A stretch of 31,706 nucleotides of DNA from Eshraghiella sp964441705 (GCA_964441705.1 CAYTWF010000037.1:1-31706), one strand, 5' to 3'. Positions 23,983-31,706 are shown, numbered from the stretch's first letter. The notes: a model not told the origin generated them from the sequence alone. Numbers and translations: made by a program.

Positions 23983-25149
23983 TTATTTAAGCATCTCATA
24001 CAGCGGTGGCTTGATTTTCTTCCTTGTAAGCTCTGCCAGGTCAAGTCTGGTAAATTCAACAAAAACCGTCCTTACAGGGTCCTTTGCAATAAGCTGGCAC
24101 AGCCTTTTTCTAACAGCCTCTCTGTTAGCTTCACAGGTCATACTGATAAAATCCACTATTATTATTCCTGAAATATTTCTTACTGCCAGCTCTGTAGCTA
24201 TAGTATCTGCCGCCTCCAGATTAATCTTAAGAAAAGTCTCCTCTCGCTGCTGTCCCCTGCCGTCAAATTTGCCGGAATTAACATCTATTACTGTCAGAGC
24301 CTCAGTAGGCTCTATAACAAGATATCCACCGGATTTAAGCCATACATGAGGCTTCAGTGCTGCTTCAATACGTGACATAATGCTGTACTGACTGGTAAGT
24401 GAAAGCATTGTATCATTATACATTCTTACAGGTGCAGCTGGCAGGTTGGCCACAATTGTATCAAATACCTCTTGCATATCTGTTACAATCTCGTCATCCC
24501 CTGTAAGTCTTAATGCTTCAATATCATTAATGAGCTCCGGTCTTGACCTGTACATAACAGTGAATGCAGTTCTCGTTGCTGCTGTCTGTATCATTGTTTC
24601 ATACTGGGCTATTAAACTCCTGACCTCCTCAATAATATCAGAATCCGCAGCATTTGCAGCATCTGTTCTTATAATAAAGCTTATTCTGTCTGTACAGTAA
24701 GGCATAATAAGCTTTTTAAGCTCTCCTGCTCTGACTGAATCAGTAATCTTTCTTGAAACTCCAACGTGAGCGGAGGAATCTGCTTCAAGTGCAGCATATT
24801 TGCCTGGAAGTGATATATTACAGGTCACAACCGCATCCTTGGTCTTAACCGCCGCCTTACTTACCTGTACCAGAAGCAAATCTCCCTGACATACCTTATT
24901 GGTATTCTTACGGTTAAGAAAGATAATATTCTGATTGTCTTTTAAAGACAAATAACACACCACCTGTGGAGCAATCTCCACAAATGCTGCGTTAATATTG
25001 GCCACCACGTCCCGTACACGGCCTACATATATATTGTTAATAATGGATTCCTTTTGATAACCGTATGCTTCAATTCTGATTGTCTTATTGTTCTCAATCA
25101 GAACTCCAACACGCTTATCCTTATAATTGGTTATAATTAATTTTCTCAT
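23983..25149 (-). CDS. rng: Ribonuclease E/G family protein (RNase G)
   Basis: RNase G cuts single-stranded AU-rich RNA, including rRNA precursors. The 388-aa protein has an S1-like domain interrupted as usual (NIYVGRVRDVVANINAAFVEI), and the catalytic core with Asp289 (LTVIDVNSGKF) and Asp333 (IIIVDFISM), the Mg ligands of RNase E/G. It ends at LTRKKIKPPLYEMLK with no CPxCxG zinc-link motif, so it is a short form. ATG 25149 is 3 bases after the hisA-hisI stop, with no ribosome site of its own, so it is probably coupled. In many Firmicutes rng sits next to rplU; here 14 kb of signalling genes and metG separate the two. Confidence 0.92.
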   Translation of the reverse strand: MRKLIITNYKDKRVGVLIENNKTIRIEAYGYQKESIINNIYVGRVRDVVANINAAFVEIAPQVVCYLSLKDNQNIIFLNRKNTNKVCQGDLLLVQVSKAAVKTKDAVVTCNISLPGKYAALEADSSAHVGVSRKITDSVRAGELKKLIMPYCTDRISFIIRTDAANAADSDIIEEVRSLIAQYETMIQTAATRTAFTVMYRSRPELINDIEALRLTGDDEIVTDMQEVFDTIVANLPAAPVRMYNDTMLSLTSQYSIMSRIEAALKPHVWLKSGGYLVIEPTEALTVIDVNSGKFDGRGQQREETFLKINLEAADTIATELAVRNISGIIIVDFISMTCEANREAVRKRLCQLIAKDPVRTVFVEFTRLDLAELTRKKIKPPLYEMLK

Positions 25150-25152
25150 ATA

Positions 25153-26217
25153 TCAGGCTCTAGAAGCCAGCTCCTTAAAAAAGCATGAATGAGCTCCGGT
25201 GTGGCATGCGGCCCCAACCTGTCTTACCTTAGCAAGAATTGTGTCATTATCACAATCAAGAGCCAGACTCATAACATACTGAAAATGTCCAGATGTAAGA
25301 CCCTTAATCCATAATTCCTGACGGCTTCTGCTGTAATAAGTCATCTTTCCGGTGCTTATAGTCATATTGTAAGACTCTTCGTTCATATATGCAACCATAA
25401 GAACCTCATTTGTGCCATATTCCTGAACAACAACAGGAATCATTCCATCACTGTTAAGCTTAAACTCACTATATGGAATAGCACTGGTAAGTGAAGCAGG
25501 CTTTTCAATCTCATATACAGCCTCAGCTACATTAACTCTGCTCTCATAGATGGCTTTACCTATGATAGCGCCACGAATTCCAGCATCAGAAAGCTTCTTA
25601 AGGTCCTCCATACTTGATACTCCACCAGAAGCTATAATATTAAGTCCAGTTTTTTCTGTGAGTTCCCAAGTCATAGGAATATTAGGTCCCATAAGCATTC
25701 CATCCTTGGAAATGTCTGTATAGACAATGGACTGAACACCCATTTCTTTCATATTCATACATAGAGAAAGTGCAGTCTTGTCAGACACCTCTCCCCAACC
25801 CTCAATTGCTACCATACCGTTCTTGGCATCAACACCAACAACGATTCTCTCAGCACCAAATCTCTCAATTGCCTCACGAACAAATTCCGGATTCTTAACA
25901 GCCTTGGTTCCAATAATTACTCTATATATTCCATAAGAAAGTACTCTCTCAATATCCTCCATAGTACGGATTCCTCCGCCTAACTCACAAGGAATATTTA
26001 CTGAGTTAACAACCTTCTTAATCGTCTCTTCATTAACTGAATGACCCTCAAGTGCTCCATCAAGGTCAACTAAGTGAATGAATGTAGCCCCATTCTGCTC
26101 AAAATACTGAGCAACCTTATATGGCTCATCACAGTATACCGTTACCTCTGTGAATTCACCTTGTTTTAATCTGACGCACTTGCCGTCCTTCATATCAATT
26201 GCCGGATATAACTGCAT
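25153..26217 (-). CDS. hisA: HisA-HisI fusion: ProFAR isomerase / phosphoribosyl-AMP cyclohydrolase
   Basis: Two histidine enzymes are joined in one 354-aa chain. Residues 1-240 are HisA, a TIM barrel: Asp8 (PAIDMKDGKCVRL) and Asp130 (VGVDAKNG) fit the acid/base pair, with GGGIRT and ASGGVSS phosphate sites. Residues 255-354 are HisI (VLMVAYMNEESYN, YYSRSRQELWIKGLTSGH, zinc Cys322, Cys338 and Cys345 in DCDNDTILAKVRQVGAACHTGAHSC). HisI acts just before HisA in the pathway. There is no HisE domain. ATG 26217 has AAGGAG 9 bases upstream. It follows hisB by 1 base and precedes rng. Confidence 0.96.
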   Translation of the reverse strand: MQLYPAIDMKDGKCVRLKQGEFTEVTVYCDEPYKVAQYFEQNGATFIHLVDLDGALEGHSVNEETIKKVVNSVNIPCELGGGIRTMEDIERVLSYGIYRVIIGTKAVKNPEFVREAIERFGAERIVVGVDAKNGMVAIEGWGEVSDKTALSLCMNMKEMGVQSIVYTDISKDGMLMGPNIPMTWELTEKTGLNIIASGGVSSMEDLKKLSDAGIRGAIIGKAIYESRVNVAEAVYEIEKPASLTSAIPYSEFKLNSDGMIPVVVQEYGTNEVLMVAYMNEESYNMTISTGKMTYYSRSRQELWIKGLTSGHFQYVMSLALDCDNDTILAKVRQVGAACHTGAHSCFFKELASRA

Positions 26218-26218
26218 C

Positions 26219-26809
26219 TTAGAGAGCTCCTTTCGTTGTAGGAAGTCCACCTACTCTTGGGTCAATTGTTATAGCATCATCCAGGGCTCTTGCGAAAGCC
26301 TTAAACATTGCTTCAATAATGTGGTGGCTGTTCTCACCATACATTTCCTTAATGTGAAGGTTCATACCTGCTGAATATGATATTGCATAAAAGAATTCTT
26401 TTACCATCTCAGTATCCATGTATCCCACACGCTCTGCATTAAATGCAGCGTCGAATACAAGGTAAGGTCTTCCAGAAAGGTCAATGGCACACATAACTAA
26501 GCTCTCATCCATTGGAAGGAGAAAAGAACCAAAACGCTTAATTGAACGTTTGTCACCAAGGGCCTTCTTAATAGCCTCTCCAAGAACAATTCCAGTGTCC
26601 TCAATTGTGTGATGACAGTCGACGCGTAAATCTCCCTTAACCGTAAGCTTAAGGTCAAACAGACCATGACGGGCAAAGCTGTTAAGCATATGGTCAAAAA
26701 AGCCAATGCCTGTATCAATCTCAGTATCTCCCTTGCCATCAAGATTAAGATACATATCTATATCAGTTTCTGATGTTTTTCTTGTAATTGCTGCTGTTCT
26801 TTTAATCAT
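26219..26809 (-). CDS. hisB: Imidazoleglycerol-phosphate dehydratase
   Basis: HisB dehydrates imidazole glycerol phosphate. The 196-aa protein has the duplicated metal-ligand motifs GFFDHMLNSFARHG and CHHTIEDTGI in the first half and GENSHHIIEAMFKAFARAL in the second. It is the single-function form without the phosphatase domain. ATG 26809 is chosen because GAGGAG lies 5 bases upstream; an in-frame GTG at 26815 overlaps that site. It begins 2 bases after the hisD stop, so translation is coupled. Confidence 0.96.
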   Translation of the reverse strand: MIKRTAAITRKTSETDIDMYLNLDGKGDTEIDTGIGFFDHMLNSFARHGLFDLKLTVKGDLRVDCHHTIEDTGIVLGEAIKKALGDKRSIKRFGSFLLPMDESLVMCAIDLSGRPYLVFDAAFNAERVGYMDTEMVKEFFYAISYSAGMNLHIKEMYGENSHHIIEAMFKAFARALDDAITIDPRVGGLPTTKGAL

Positions 26810-26811
26810 AT

Positions 26812-28104
26812 TCACTCCTCAAATCTTACGCTGATTGAATTAGCATGAGCTGTAAGTCCCTCTGCCTTGGCAAATTTCTCAATGTTCTCATGTTCTTCCA
26901 TAAGTGCCTCTCTTGAGTATGAGATAATGCTTGATTTCTTAATGAAATCGTCAACCTCAAGTGGTGAGAAGAACTTAGCTGTTCCATTAGTAGGAAGAAC
27001 GTGGTTAGGTCCTGCAAAATAATCTCCCAGTGGCTCAGAGGAATATTCTCCAAGGAAAATAGCACCTGCATTACGAATCTTAGTCATAGTCTGGAAAGGG
27101 TCCTTAGTAACAATTTCAAGATGCTCTGAGGCAATCTCGTTAACTACATCTACAGCTTCCTGCATATCCTTGGCAATAAGAATATATCCGTAATTATCAA
27201 GAGATTTCTGAATAATCTCTTTTCTTGAAAGGACCTTAAGGAAGCCATCAATCTCATCTGATACCTTCTGGGCAAGTTCTTTTGAAGTAGTTACGAGAAT
27301 AGCTGAGGCAAGCTCATCATGTTCTGCCTGTGAAAGCATATCGGCTCCAACATATCTTGGATTAGCTGTCTCATCTGCGAGGACCATAATCTCACTGGGA
27401 CCGGCAATAGAATCAATACCAACCTGTCCATATACAGCCTTCTTAGCAAGGGCTACATAGATATTACCAGGTCCAACAATCTTATCAACCTTAGGAATAC
27501 TCTCTGTACCATAAGCAAGTGCTGCAATAGCCTGAGCTCCGCCTACCTTGTATATCCTGTCAACCCCAGCTTCATTAGCAGCTACAAGTGTACCACAATA
27601 TATTTTGCCGTCGGCTCCAGGAGGAGTTGTCATAATAATCTCATCAACACCTGCAACCTTGGCTGGCATTACATTCATAAGAACTGATGAAGGGTAAGCA
27701 GCCTTGCCACCTGGAACATATACTCCAACTCTTCTAAGAGCAGTAATCTTCTGTCCAAGAATGGTTCCGCGCTCAGTAGAATTGAACCAGCTGTTGCGCT
27801 TCTGTCTGGCATGATAATCTCTGATATTAACAAGTGCTTCACGAATAATTGTAACAAGCTCAGGGTCTATCTCTACATAAGCAGCATCAATCTCTTCCCT
27901 GGTAACAACAATGTTATCTGCATTAAGGTCAAATCCATCAAATCTCTTGGTATAGTCAAATACAGCCACATCTCTCTTCTCTTTGATATCAGAGATAATT
28001 GCTGCAACTCTTCCTTCGTATTCTCCATAGCTGTTAGGGCTTCTTTTTAAAAGATTACTTAATATATCCTTCTTGGAGTCCTCATTAAGTTCTAATATTC
28101 TCAT
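26812..28104 (-). CDS. hisD: Histidinol dehydrogenase
   Basis: HisD oxidises histidinol to histidine in two NAD-dependent steps, the last of the pathway. The 430-aa length is typical. Diagnostic blocks are VGVYVPGGKAAYPSSVLM, DKIVGPGNIYVALAKK, GPSEIMVLAD, the zinc-site DMLSQAEHDE and ASEHLEI, and LPTNGTAKFFSPLEV. The start at 28104 has AAGGCGGA upstream. It lies between hisG and hisB as in many Firmicutes. Confidence 0.97.
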   Translation of the reverse strand: MRILELNEDSKKDILSNLLKRSPNSYGEYEGRVAAIISDIKEKRDVAVFDYTKRFDGFDLNADNIVVTREEIDAAYVEIDPELVTIIREALVNIRDYHARQKRNSWFNSTERGTILGQKITALRRVGVYVPGGKAAYPSSVLMNVMPAKVAGVDEIIMTTPPGADGKIYCGTLVAANEAGVDRIYKVGGAQAIAALAYGTESIPKVDKIVGPGNIYVALAKKAVYGQVGIDSIAGPSEIMVLADETANPRYVGADMLSQAEHDELASAILVTTSKELAQKVSDEIDGFLKVLSRKEIIQKSLDNYGYILIAKDMQEAVDVVNEIASEHLEIVTKDPFQTMTKIRNAGAIFLGEYSSEPLGDYFAGPNHVLPTNGTAKFFSPLEVDDFIKKSSIISYSREALMEEHENIEKFAKAEGLTAHANSISVRFEE

Positions 28105-28119
28105 TATAATTCCGCCTTT

Positions 28120-28764
28120 CTATTTTGCCTGCTCTAATTCTCTTAATCTGTCAATAATCTCTGAAATACGTCTGTTCTCCATCTTCATGCTGACCTGGTT
28201 AACAACCATTCTTGCTGAAAGGTCACATACCTCTTCAAGAACGGTAAGTCCATTCTCACGAAGAGTTGTTCCGGTCTCAACAATATCAACAATAACCTCT
28301 GAAAGTCCAACGATAGGTGCCAGCTCTACAGAGCCGTTAAGCTTAATAATCTCAACTGTCTGATGCTTAACATTGTAAAAATAATCCTTGGCAATATGTG
28401 GGTACTTAGAAGCAACTCTGATAAGTTCATGGTTCTGAAGAAGGCTGCGGGCACTTTCAGGTCCACATACGCACATCTTACAACGGCCAATTCCCAAGTC
28501 ATACACTTCGTATAATTTGCGATTCTCTTCCAAAAGAGTATCCTTACCAACAATACCAATGTCAGCTGCGCCATATTCTACATATGTAGGTACATCTGAA
28601 GCCTTAGCAAGGAAGAATTTGAAACCAAGCTCTTCATTAACGAATATAAGCTTTCTGGTCTTCTCGTCCTTCATCTCTTCACATGTTATACCAATCTCTT
28701 CCATTATCTCCATTGCCTTCTTAGCAAGTCTGCCCTTGGCAAGTGCAAAAGTAATATATCTCAT
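28120..28764 (-). CDS. hisG: ATP phosphoribosyltransferase, short form
   Basis: HisG makes phosphoribosyl-ATP, the committed step of histidine synthesis. The 214-aa short form lacks the C-terminal regulatory domain, so it needs HisZ for activity and for feedback inhibition by histidine. The family blocks are seen: ITFALAKGRLAKKAMEI, YVEYGAADIGIVGKD, VASKYPHIAKDYF and the PRPP loop DIVETGTTLRENGL. ATG 28764 shares one base with the hisZ stop (TAATG), so the two partner subunits are made together. Confidence 0.97.
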   Translation of the reverse strand: MRYITFALAKGRLAKKAMEIMEEIGITCEEMKDEKTRKLIFVNEELGFKFFLAKASDVPTYVEYGAADIGIVGKDTLLEENRKLYEVYDLGIGRCKMCVCGPESARSLLQNHELIRVASKYPHIAKDYFYNVKHQTVEIIKLNGSVELAPIVGLSEVIVDIVETGTTLRENGLTVLEEVCDLSARMVVNQVSMKMENRRISEIIDRLRELEQAK

Positions 28765-29951
28765 TAATTAATACCGTACCTTTCAAGAATAGTCCTGTCT
28801 ACAAACACTACATCCTCATAATAGTCATAATCCTCAGGGTCAGCCTTTACTGAAAGTGTAGCTGCCACGCCTGAGTTTCTAAAGAAAGCAGCAAGTCTTA
28901 TAGCGTTGCCTGCATTAGCCTCATCATATACAAGAAGCTTGCCCTTGTCCCCACGTGGAAGCTCAATCTTCTGTCTCTTAACGGCCTGATGCAGCAGGTC
29001 AATTGTAATACAAAAACCAATTGATGCCCTGTTAGTACCAAACTGTCCCAAAAGGTTATCGTAACGTCCGCCGTTGGCAATTGGTTCACCAACATCATAG
29101 GTATATGCTTTAAAAATAACTCCTGTATAATAATCTAATTCACTTAATACACCAAGGTCAAAGGATACATATTTCTCAAAGCCGTATATCTTAAGGAGCT
29201 CATATACCTTTTCAAGATGTCCTATTGCATTAAGAGCATCTGTATCAGCAGTCATTGTTTTGGCTTTAGCAAGAACCTCAACTCCTCCGAAAAGCTGTGG
29301 CAGCTGGTATATAGTCTCGCGAAGCTTCTTATCTACATTCTCTTTTTCCAGCAAATCATCAATTAAGAAAAGATTCTTGTTACGGATAATAGTTCTAAGC
29401 TCCTCCTCAGCGTCCTCGCCAAGTCTGGCTTCCTGAACAAGTCCTTTGAAGAATCCAATATGACCAACCTCAACCTGAAATTCTGTCAGTCCTGAGCTTA
29501 AAATAGAATCAATAAGCAATGCAATCATCTCTGCATCTGCTTCAATTGAAGCATCACCCATAAGCTCGCATCCGGCCTGAGTTGTCTCCTTAAGTCTTCC
29601 CTGATATCTTGAATTATTAATGAAATTGTTACCAATATAACAAAGTCTTACAGGTGAAGCTGTATTCTCAAAATACTTGGCCGCACATCTTGCAATACCG
29701 GGTGTCATATCAGGTCTCAATACAAGTGTATGTCCCTCTCTGTCAAAGAACTTGAACATATTCTTGGAATCAATTGAACCGCGTTCCTTATTAAAAATAT
29801 CTGCAAATTCAAAGGATGGTGTCTGAATATCACTGTATCCATACAGCTTAAAAACATTATGTATTCTGTCTTGAAGGAGCAGCTTCTCCTCGCATTCTCC
29901 ATTATAAATATCACGCACACCCTCTGGGGTATGTAATAGCTTTCTTTCCAT
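28764..29951 (-). CDS. hisZ: ATP phosphoribosyltransferase regulatory subunit HisZ
   Basis: HisZ is a HisRS-like protein without tRNA charging that forms the regulatory part of a hetero-octamer with short HisG. The 395-aa chain has class II motif 1-like TPEGVRDIYNGEC, LVLRPDMTPGIARC in place of a functional motif 2, and GGRYDNLLGQFG. It lacks the C-terminal anticodon-binding domain expected in a real HisRS, which is longer. The start at 29951 has GAGG 5 bases upstream. It is the first gene of the his operon, directly behind the promoter and palindrome. Confidence 0.94.
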   Translation of the reverse strand: MERKLLHTPEGVRDIYNGECEEKLLLQDRIHNVFKLYGYSDIQTPSFEFADIFNKERGSIDSKNMFKFFDREGHTLVLRPDMTPGIARCAAKYFENTASPVRLCYIGNNFINNSRYQGRLKETTQAGCELMGDASIEADAEMIALLIDSILSSGLTEFQVEVGHIGFFKGLVQEARLGEDAEEELRTIIRNKNLFLIDDLLEKENVDKKLRETIYQLPQLFGGVEVLAKAKTMTADTDALNAIGHLEKVYELLKIYGFEKYVSFDLGVLSELDYYTGVIFKAYTYDVGEPIANGGRYDNLLGQFGTNRASIGFCITIDLLHQAVKRQKIELPRGDKGKLLVYDEANAGNAIRLAAFFRNSGVAATLSVKADPEDYDYYEDVVFVDRTILERYGIN

Positions 29952-29977
29952 ATGAACCTCACTGTTTAATTTAATAC

Positions 29978-30006
29978 TTTACCATGGTAAATCGTTACTT
30001 TGGTAA
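29978..30006. promoter_or_regulatory. Candidate operator of the his operon
   Basis: TTTACCATGGTAAA (29978-29991) is a perfect 14-bp palindrome; TTACTTTGGTAA (29995-30006) is an imperfect second copy, 17 bases away. Both lie at or just downstream of the predicted transcription start (about 30008), where a repressor would block initiation. The leader is too short for a T-box, so control by a DNA-binding repressor is inferred; the protein is unknown. Confidence 0.6.
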
Positions 30007-30014
30007 TATGTGAA

Positions 30015-30044
30015 AATATAACATACTTTTCCGTACACTGTCAA
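30015..30044 (-). promoter_or_regulatory. Promoter of the his operon
   Basis: TTGACA (30039-30044) is a perfect -35; TATATT (30015-30020) gives a spacer of 18 bases, or TTATAT one base earlier gives 17. It drives hisZ-hisG-hisD-hisB-hisA/hisI and probably rng. Confidence 0.8.
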
Positions 30045-30055
30045 CTACTTTATTT

Positions 30056-30922
30056 TTAAATTATATGAAGATTTTCAGTAATTGACTTAAAAAAATCCGA
30101 ACTCCATATATTAAGAATTTCACGATTCTTAATAAATGGTTCCACGTCATCCTTTGCCTGTGAATAATCGATTAGCTCAAACCTATCATTTAACATTTTT
30201 TTAATATCGACCAAAGTAAATTCATCTTTTTCATTAATATGGCCAGATTGAATCAGCCTTTCTTTTAAATGTTTACAATTAACAGGTATATTATTAGATA
30301 GATAAAAAACATAATCGTACAAATCCCTTCCCTTTACTCTATTACGCCAACTTCTTCCTAATACTGCGTGAACCTTTCCAGCAAAAAGAGACGGTTGATC
30401 ATATAAATTAACTTCATATGGGGTTGGTTTTAATCGATATTTTCTTTCAAATGTTGCATATTTAGGAGGGTTAATATCAATTTCAAATTTAATTTTAATC
30501 ACTTCGTTTTTGGGAATGCTTTTAAATTCCGTTTCGTTATTGAAAAATAAAATCAAATGTTCCTTTGTATTACCTTTTAAAAAGGCTGACTGAATGTTAG
30601 AATCAAAAGTTTTCTCTTTTTCTTCAACAATAACGTTAAGTCCGTATGAGACCACTTCTTTCGATAGGGCAGGCAAAAACTTATTAATATCAAAACTTGT
30701 ATCGGGGTATATTAATGAAAAATCTAAATCTTCTGAAAAACGGTCTAATCCATAAAAAATTCTGAGTGCTGTGCCTCCGTAAAAAGCTGCATGTTTAAAG
30801 AATCCACCTCTGCTTAAGCCACATAAAACTATCTCTTGCATGACCTCTTTAATTGCATTTTTCTTATCATAAGTAGTTGTAGTCTCATATGCTTTTAACA
30901 TCTGTTCAAGGATTAAATTCAT
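30056..30922 (-). CDS. AbiEii-type nucleotidyltransferase toxin
   Basis: This 288-aa protein belongs to the AbiEii/AbiGii family, nucleotidyltransferases that act as the toxin of type IV toxin-antitoxin and phage abortive-infection systems; related toxins modify tRNA acceptor ends. The motif FYGGTALRIFYGLDRFSEDLDFSL at about 48-70 has GG-T and Asp65/Asp67, the metal-binding pair of the fold, and the C-terminal part has the usual RVKGRDLYDYVFYL segment. The gene is more AT-rich than the housekeeping genes, suggesting transfer. It overlaps the antitoxin by four bases (ATGA), so the two are coupled. The substrate cannot be read. Confidence 0.9.
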   Translation of the reverse strand: MNLILEQMLKAYETTTTYDKKNAIKEVMQEIVLCGLSRGGFFKHAAFYGGTALRIFYGLDRFSEDLDFSLIYPDTSFDINKFLPALSKEVVSYGLNVIVEEKEKTFDSNIQSAFLKGNTKEHLILFFNNETEFKSIPKNEVIKIKFEIDINPPKYATFERKYRLKPTPYEVNLYDQPSLFAGKVHAVLGRSWRNRVKGRDLYDYVFYLSNNIPVNCKHLKERLIQSGHINEKDEFTLVDIKKMLNDRFELIDYSQAKDDVEPFIKNREILNIWSSDFFKSITENLHII

Positions 30923-31506
30923 TTATGTGCCCTCCTCATATACCCTGCAAGTCTTTTCACATTAATACAATGATACTTTTCTGACAAAAAAATTATATCA
31001 TCCATCTTAAGCTTTCTAAATTGGTATTCATCTATTCTTAAATCATCAAACAAAAATGCTTCCATTTCATTAAAATTATTAATCTTATCCACTTTATATA
31101 ATTGATCGCAAATTGCTTTTTCTGGAGATGCCATTTTATAGCAGTATTCTCCTTCATCAAAAACATTTATTCCATATGGATAAACTGAACAAGGCACATC
31201 TCTATATAAGAATGTGCCGAAAGGTGTTTCATACTGCTTCTTTTTCTTCTTGTTAAATGTTGCACTCGTAAAAGTATATACTGCTTCTGGTATTAGTCCA
31301 TAGTATGATAATGCAAATTCAAAGGATAAATAAGACGGTCCATAGATGCTTTCTGCAAGATAATACCCAGGAGTTGACTTATCAGTCTCATACATCCCTC
31401 TGACAATCGGTATATATGTTCCATCATCAACTAATCTTTTTAATTTATCTGCTGGACTTTTGTAATCATGTAATTCATTAATTATCATAGCAGTTGTTTT
31501 TATCAT
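30919..31506 (-). CDS. AbiEi-type antitoxin/transcriptional regulator
   Basis: This 195-aa protein precedes the toxin gene as AbiEi does. The N-terminal about 50 residues look like a winged helix (ADKLKRLVDDGTYIPIVRGMYE, the wing-like 'G.Y..i.rGiY' of AbiEi family regulators), and the C-terminal part is the antitoxin-type domain (SYLSFEFALSYYGLIPEAVYTFTSATF, ASPEKAICDQLY). AbiEi proteins repress their own promoter by binding inverted repeats and block the toxin effect without binding it. ATG 31506 has GAGGTG 5 bases upstream; the longer frame from 31554 lies within the promoter. Low GC fits an acquired module. Confidence 0.85.
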   Translation of the reverse strand: MIKTTAMIINELHDYKSPADKLKRLVDDGTYIPIVRGMYETDKSTPGYYLAESIYGPSYLSFEFALSYYGLIPEAVYTFTSATFNKKKKKQYETPFGTFLYRDVPCSVYPYGINVFDEGEYCYKMASPEKAICDQLYKVDKINNFNEMEAFLFDDLRIDEYQFRKLKMDDIIFLSEKYHCINVKRLAGYMRRAHK

Positions 31507-31507
31507 T

Positions 31508-31554
31508 TTTTCACCTCTTAATCGAATTATACTCGAATAAGAGGTGAAAATCAA
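31508..31554 (-). promoter_or_regulatory. AbiE promoter inside a 43-bp imperfect palindrome
   Basis: The -35 is TTGATT (31549-31554) and the -10 is TATAAT (31526-31531) with a 17-base spacer. Arms 31508-31525 and 31533-31550 are complementary at 17 of 18 positions (13 bp outer, one mismatch, TCGA inner), and the -10 lies in the centre. The inner-start arm also covers the GAGGTG ribosome site. This suits autorepression by AbiEi. Confidence 0.85.
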
Positions 31555-31572
31555 GTCTTTTTATATTTGAAC

Positions 31573-31592
31573 AAAAAAAGAGTATGCTCTTA
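31573..31592 (-). terminator. Possible weak terminator, minus strand
   Basis: AAGAG-cata-CTCTT followed by a run of T on the minus strand could end a gene entering from beyond the right edge. The stem has only five A/T-rich pairs. Confidence 0.35.
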
Positions 31593-31667
31593 TTGTAACA
31601 TAGGATGGCTCATAAAATGCGCTTCAATTATAATTATCAATAACCTCACATATGTATTTTGCAACCC

Positions 31668-31702
31668 AAAAGTGTAACAAAGTGCAAAGTAAAAGTGTAA
31701 CA
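31668..31702. repeat. 12-bp direct repeats at the right edge, possible mobile-element end
   Basis: AAAAGTGTAACA occurs at 31668-31679 and 31691-31702, with 23 bases between starts. Repeated short motifs of the TGTTACACTTTT type are common near ends of some insertion sequences, such as the IS21 family, but no transposase is in the window and the sequence stops here. The stretch 31593-31667 holds no gene. Confidence 0.4.
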
Positions 31703-31706
31703 CCCT

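Noticed and set aside
29952..30014. T-box riboswitch before hisZ
   Set aside because: The leader from the predicted start is only about 55 bases, with no stem I, T-box motif or terminator.
1..31706. CRISPR array, tRNA or rRNA genes, prophage
   Set aside because: No regularly spaced repeats, no tRNA-like clover-leaf and no phage structural genes were seen on either strand.

Overview
The window looks like chromosome from a motile, low-GC Clostridia, most likely a Lachnospiraceae member. This rests on the L27 N-terminal extension encoded beside its Prp protease, the short HisG paired with HisZ, the B. subtilis-type LexA boxes, the strong AGGAGG ribosome sites and the MCP/Che style. No rRNA or tRNA gene and no CRISPR array was seen. 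Except for lexA, every gene I support lies on the minus strand, so transcripts run from high to low coordinates.

Layout from low to high coordinate. (1) 53-2505: a cytidine-deaminase-family gene, a GNAT gene, and a membrane-anchored LysM gene divergent from lexA; the lexA/LysM intergenic region holds five LexA-type boxes. (2) 2509-8307: a compact housekeeping operon read obgE, yhbY, nadD, yqeK, rsfS, folC, folE, folB-folK, with no folP. (3) 8334-9535: rplU-prp-rpmA with a good promoter, a candidate L21 leader and a terminator; the rpmA/obgE gap also has an alternative stem that excludes the terminator. (4) 9546-19744: a signalling operon read PAS histidine kinase, HD-GYP response regulator, cheR, cheB, cheY, cheA, cheW, mcp, mcp. 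(5) 19803-23967: a divergent MetRS-type synthetase and a Cache-domain chemoreceptor interrupted by a stop codon. (6) 23983-30044: histidine genes hisZ-hisG-hisD-hisB-hisA/hisI followed at once by RNase G, behind a promoter with a palindromic candidate operator. (7) 30056-31554: an AbiEi/AbiEii (type IV toxin-antitoxin) pair whose promoter sits inside a 43-bp imperfect palindrome. The right edge carries 12-bp direct repeats that may be the end of a mobile element.

How the genes work together: CheA/CheW couple receptors to CheY and CheB, CheR and CheB set receptor methylation, and the PAS kinase plus HD-GYP protein add an input and probably c-di-GMP breakdown. The two small MCPs lack a sensory domain outside the membrane. 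Two reading-frame lesions fall in the signalling genes: cheR is split exactly at the slippery heptamer A AAA AAG, where a -1 slip restores a full-length CheR, and the Cache receptor has one in-frame TAA where its family normally has Glu. The cheR case is the most interesting lead, as either programmed frameshifting or a homopolymer indel. Other leads are the divergent synthetase, the LexA-box cluster beside the LysM gene, the HisA-HisI fusion with its operator, and the rpmA-obgE RNA switch candidate. All family calls are from reading the sequence; no database search was run.
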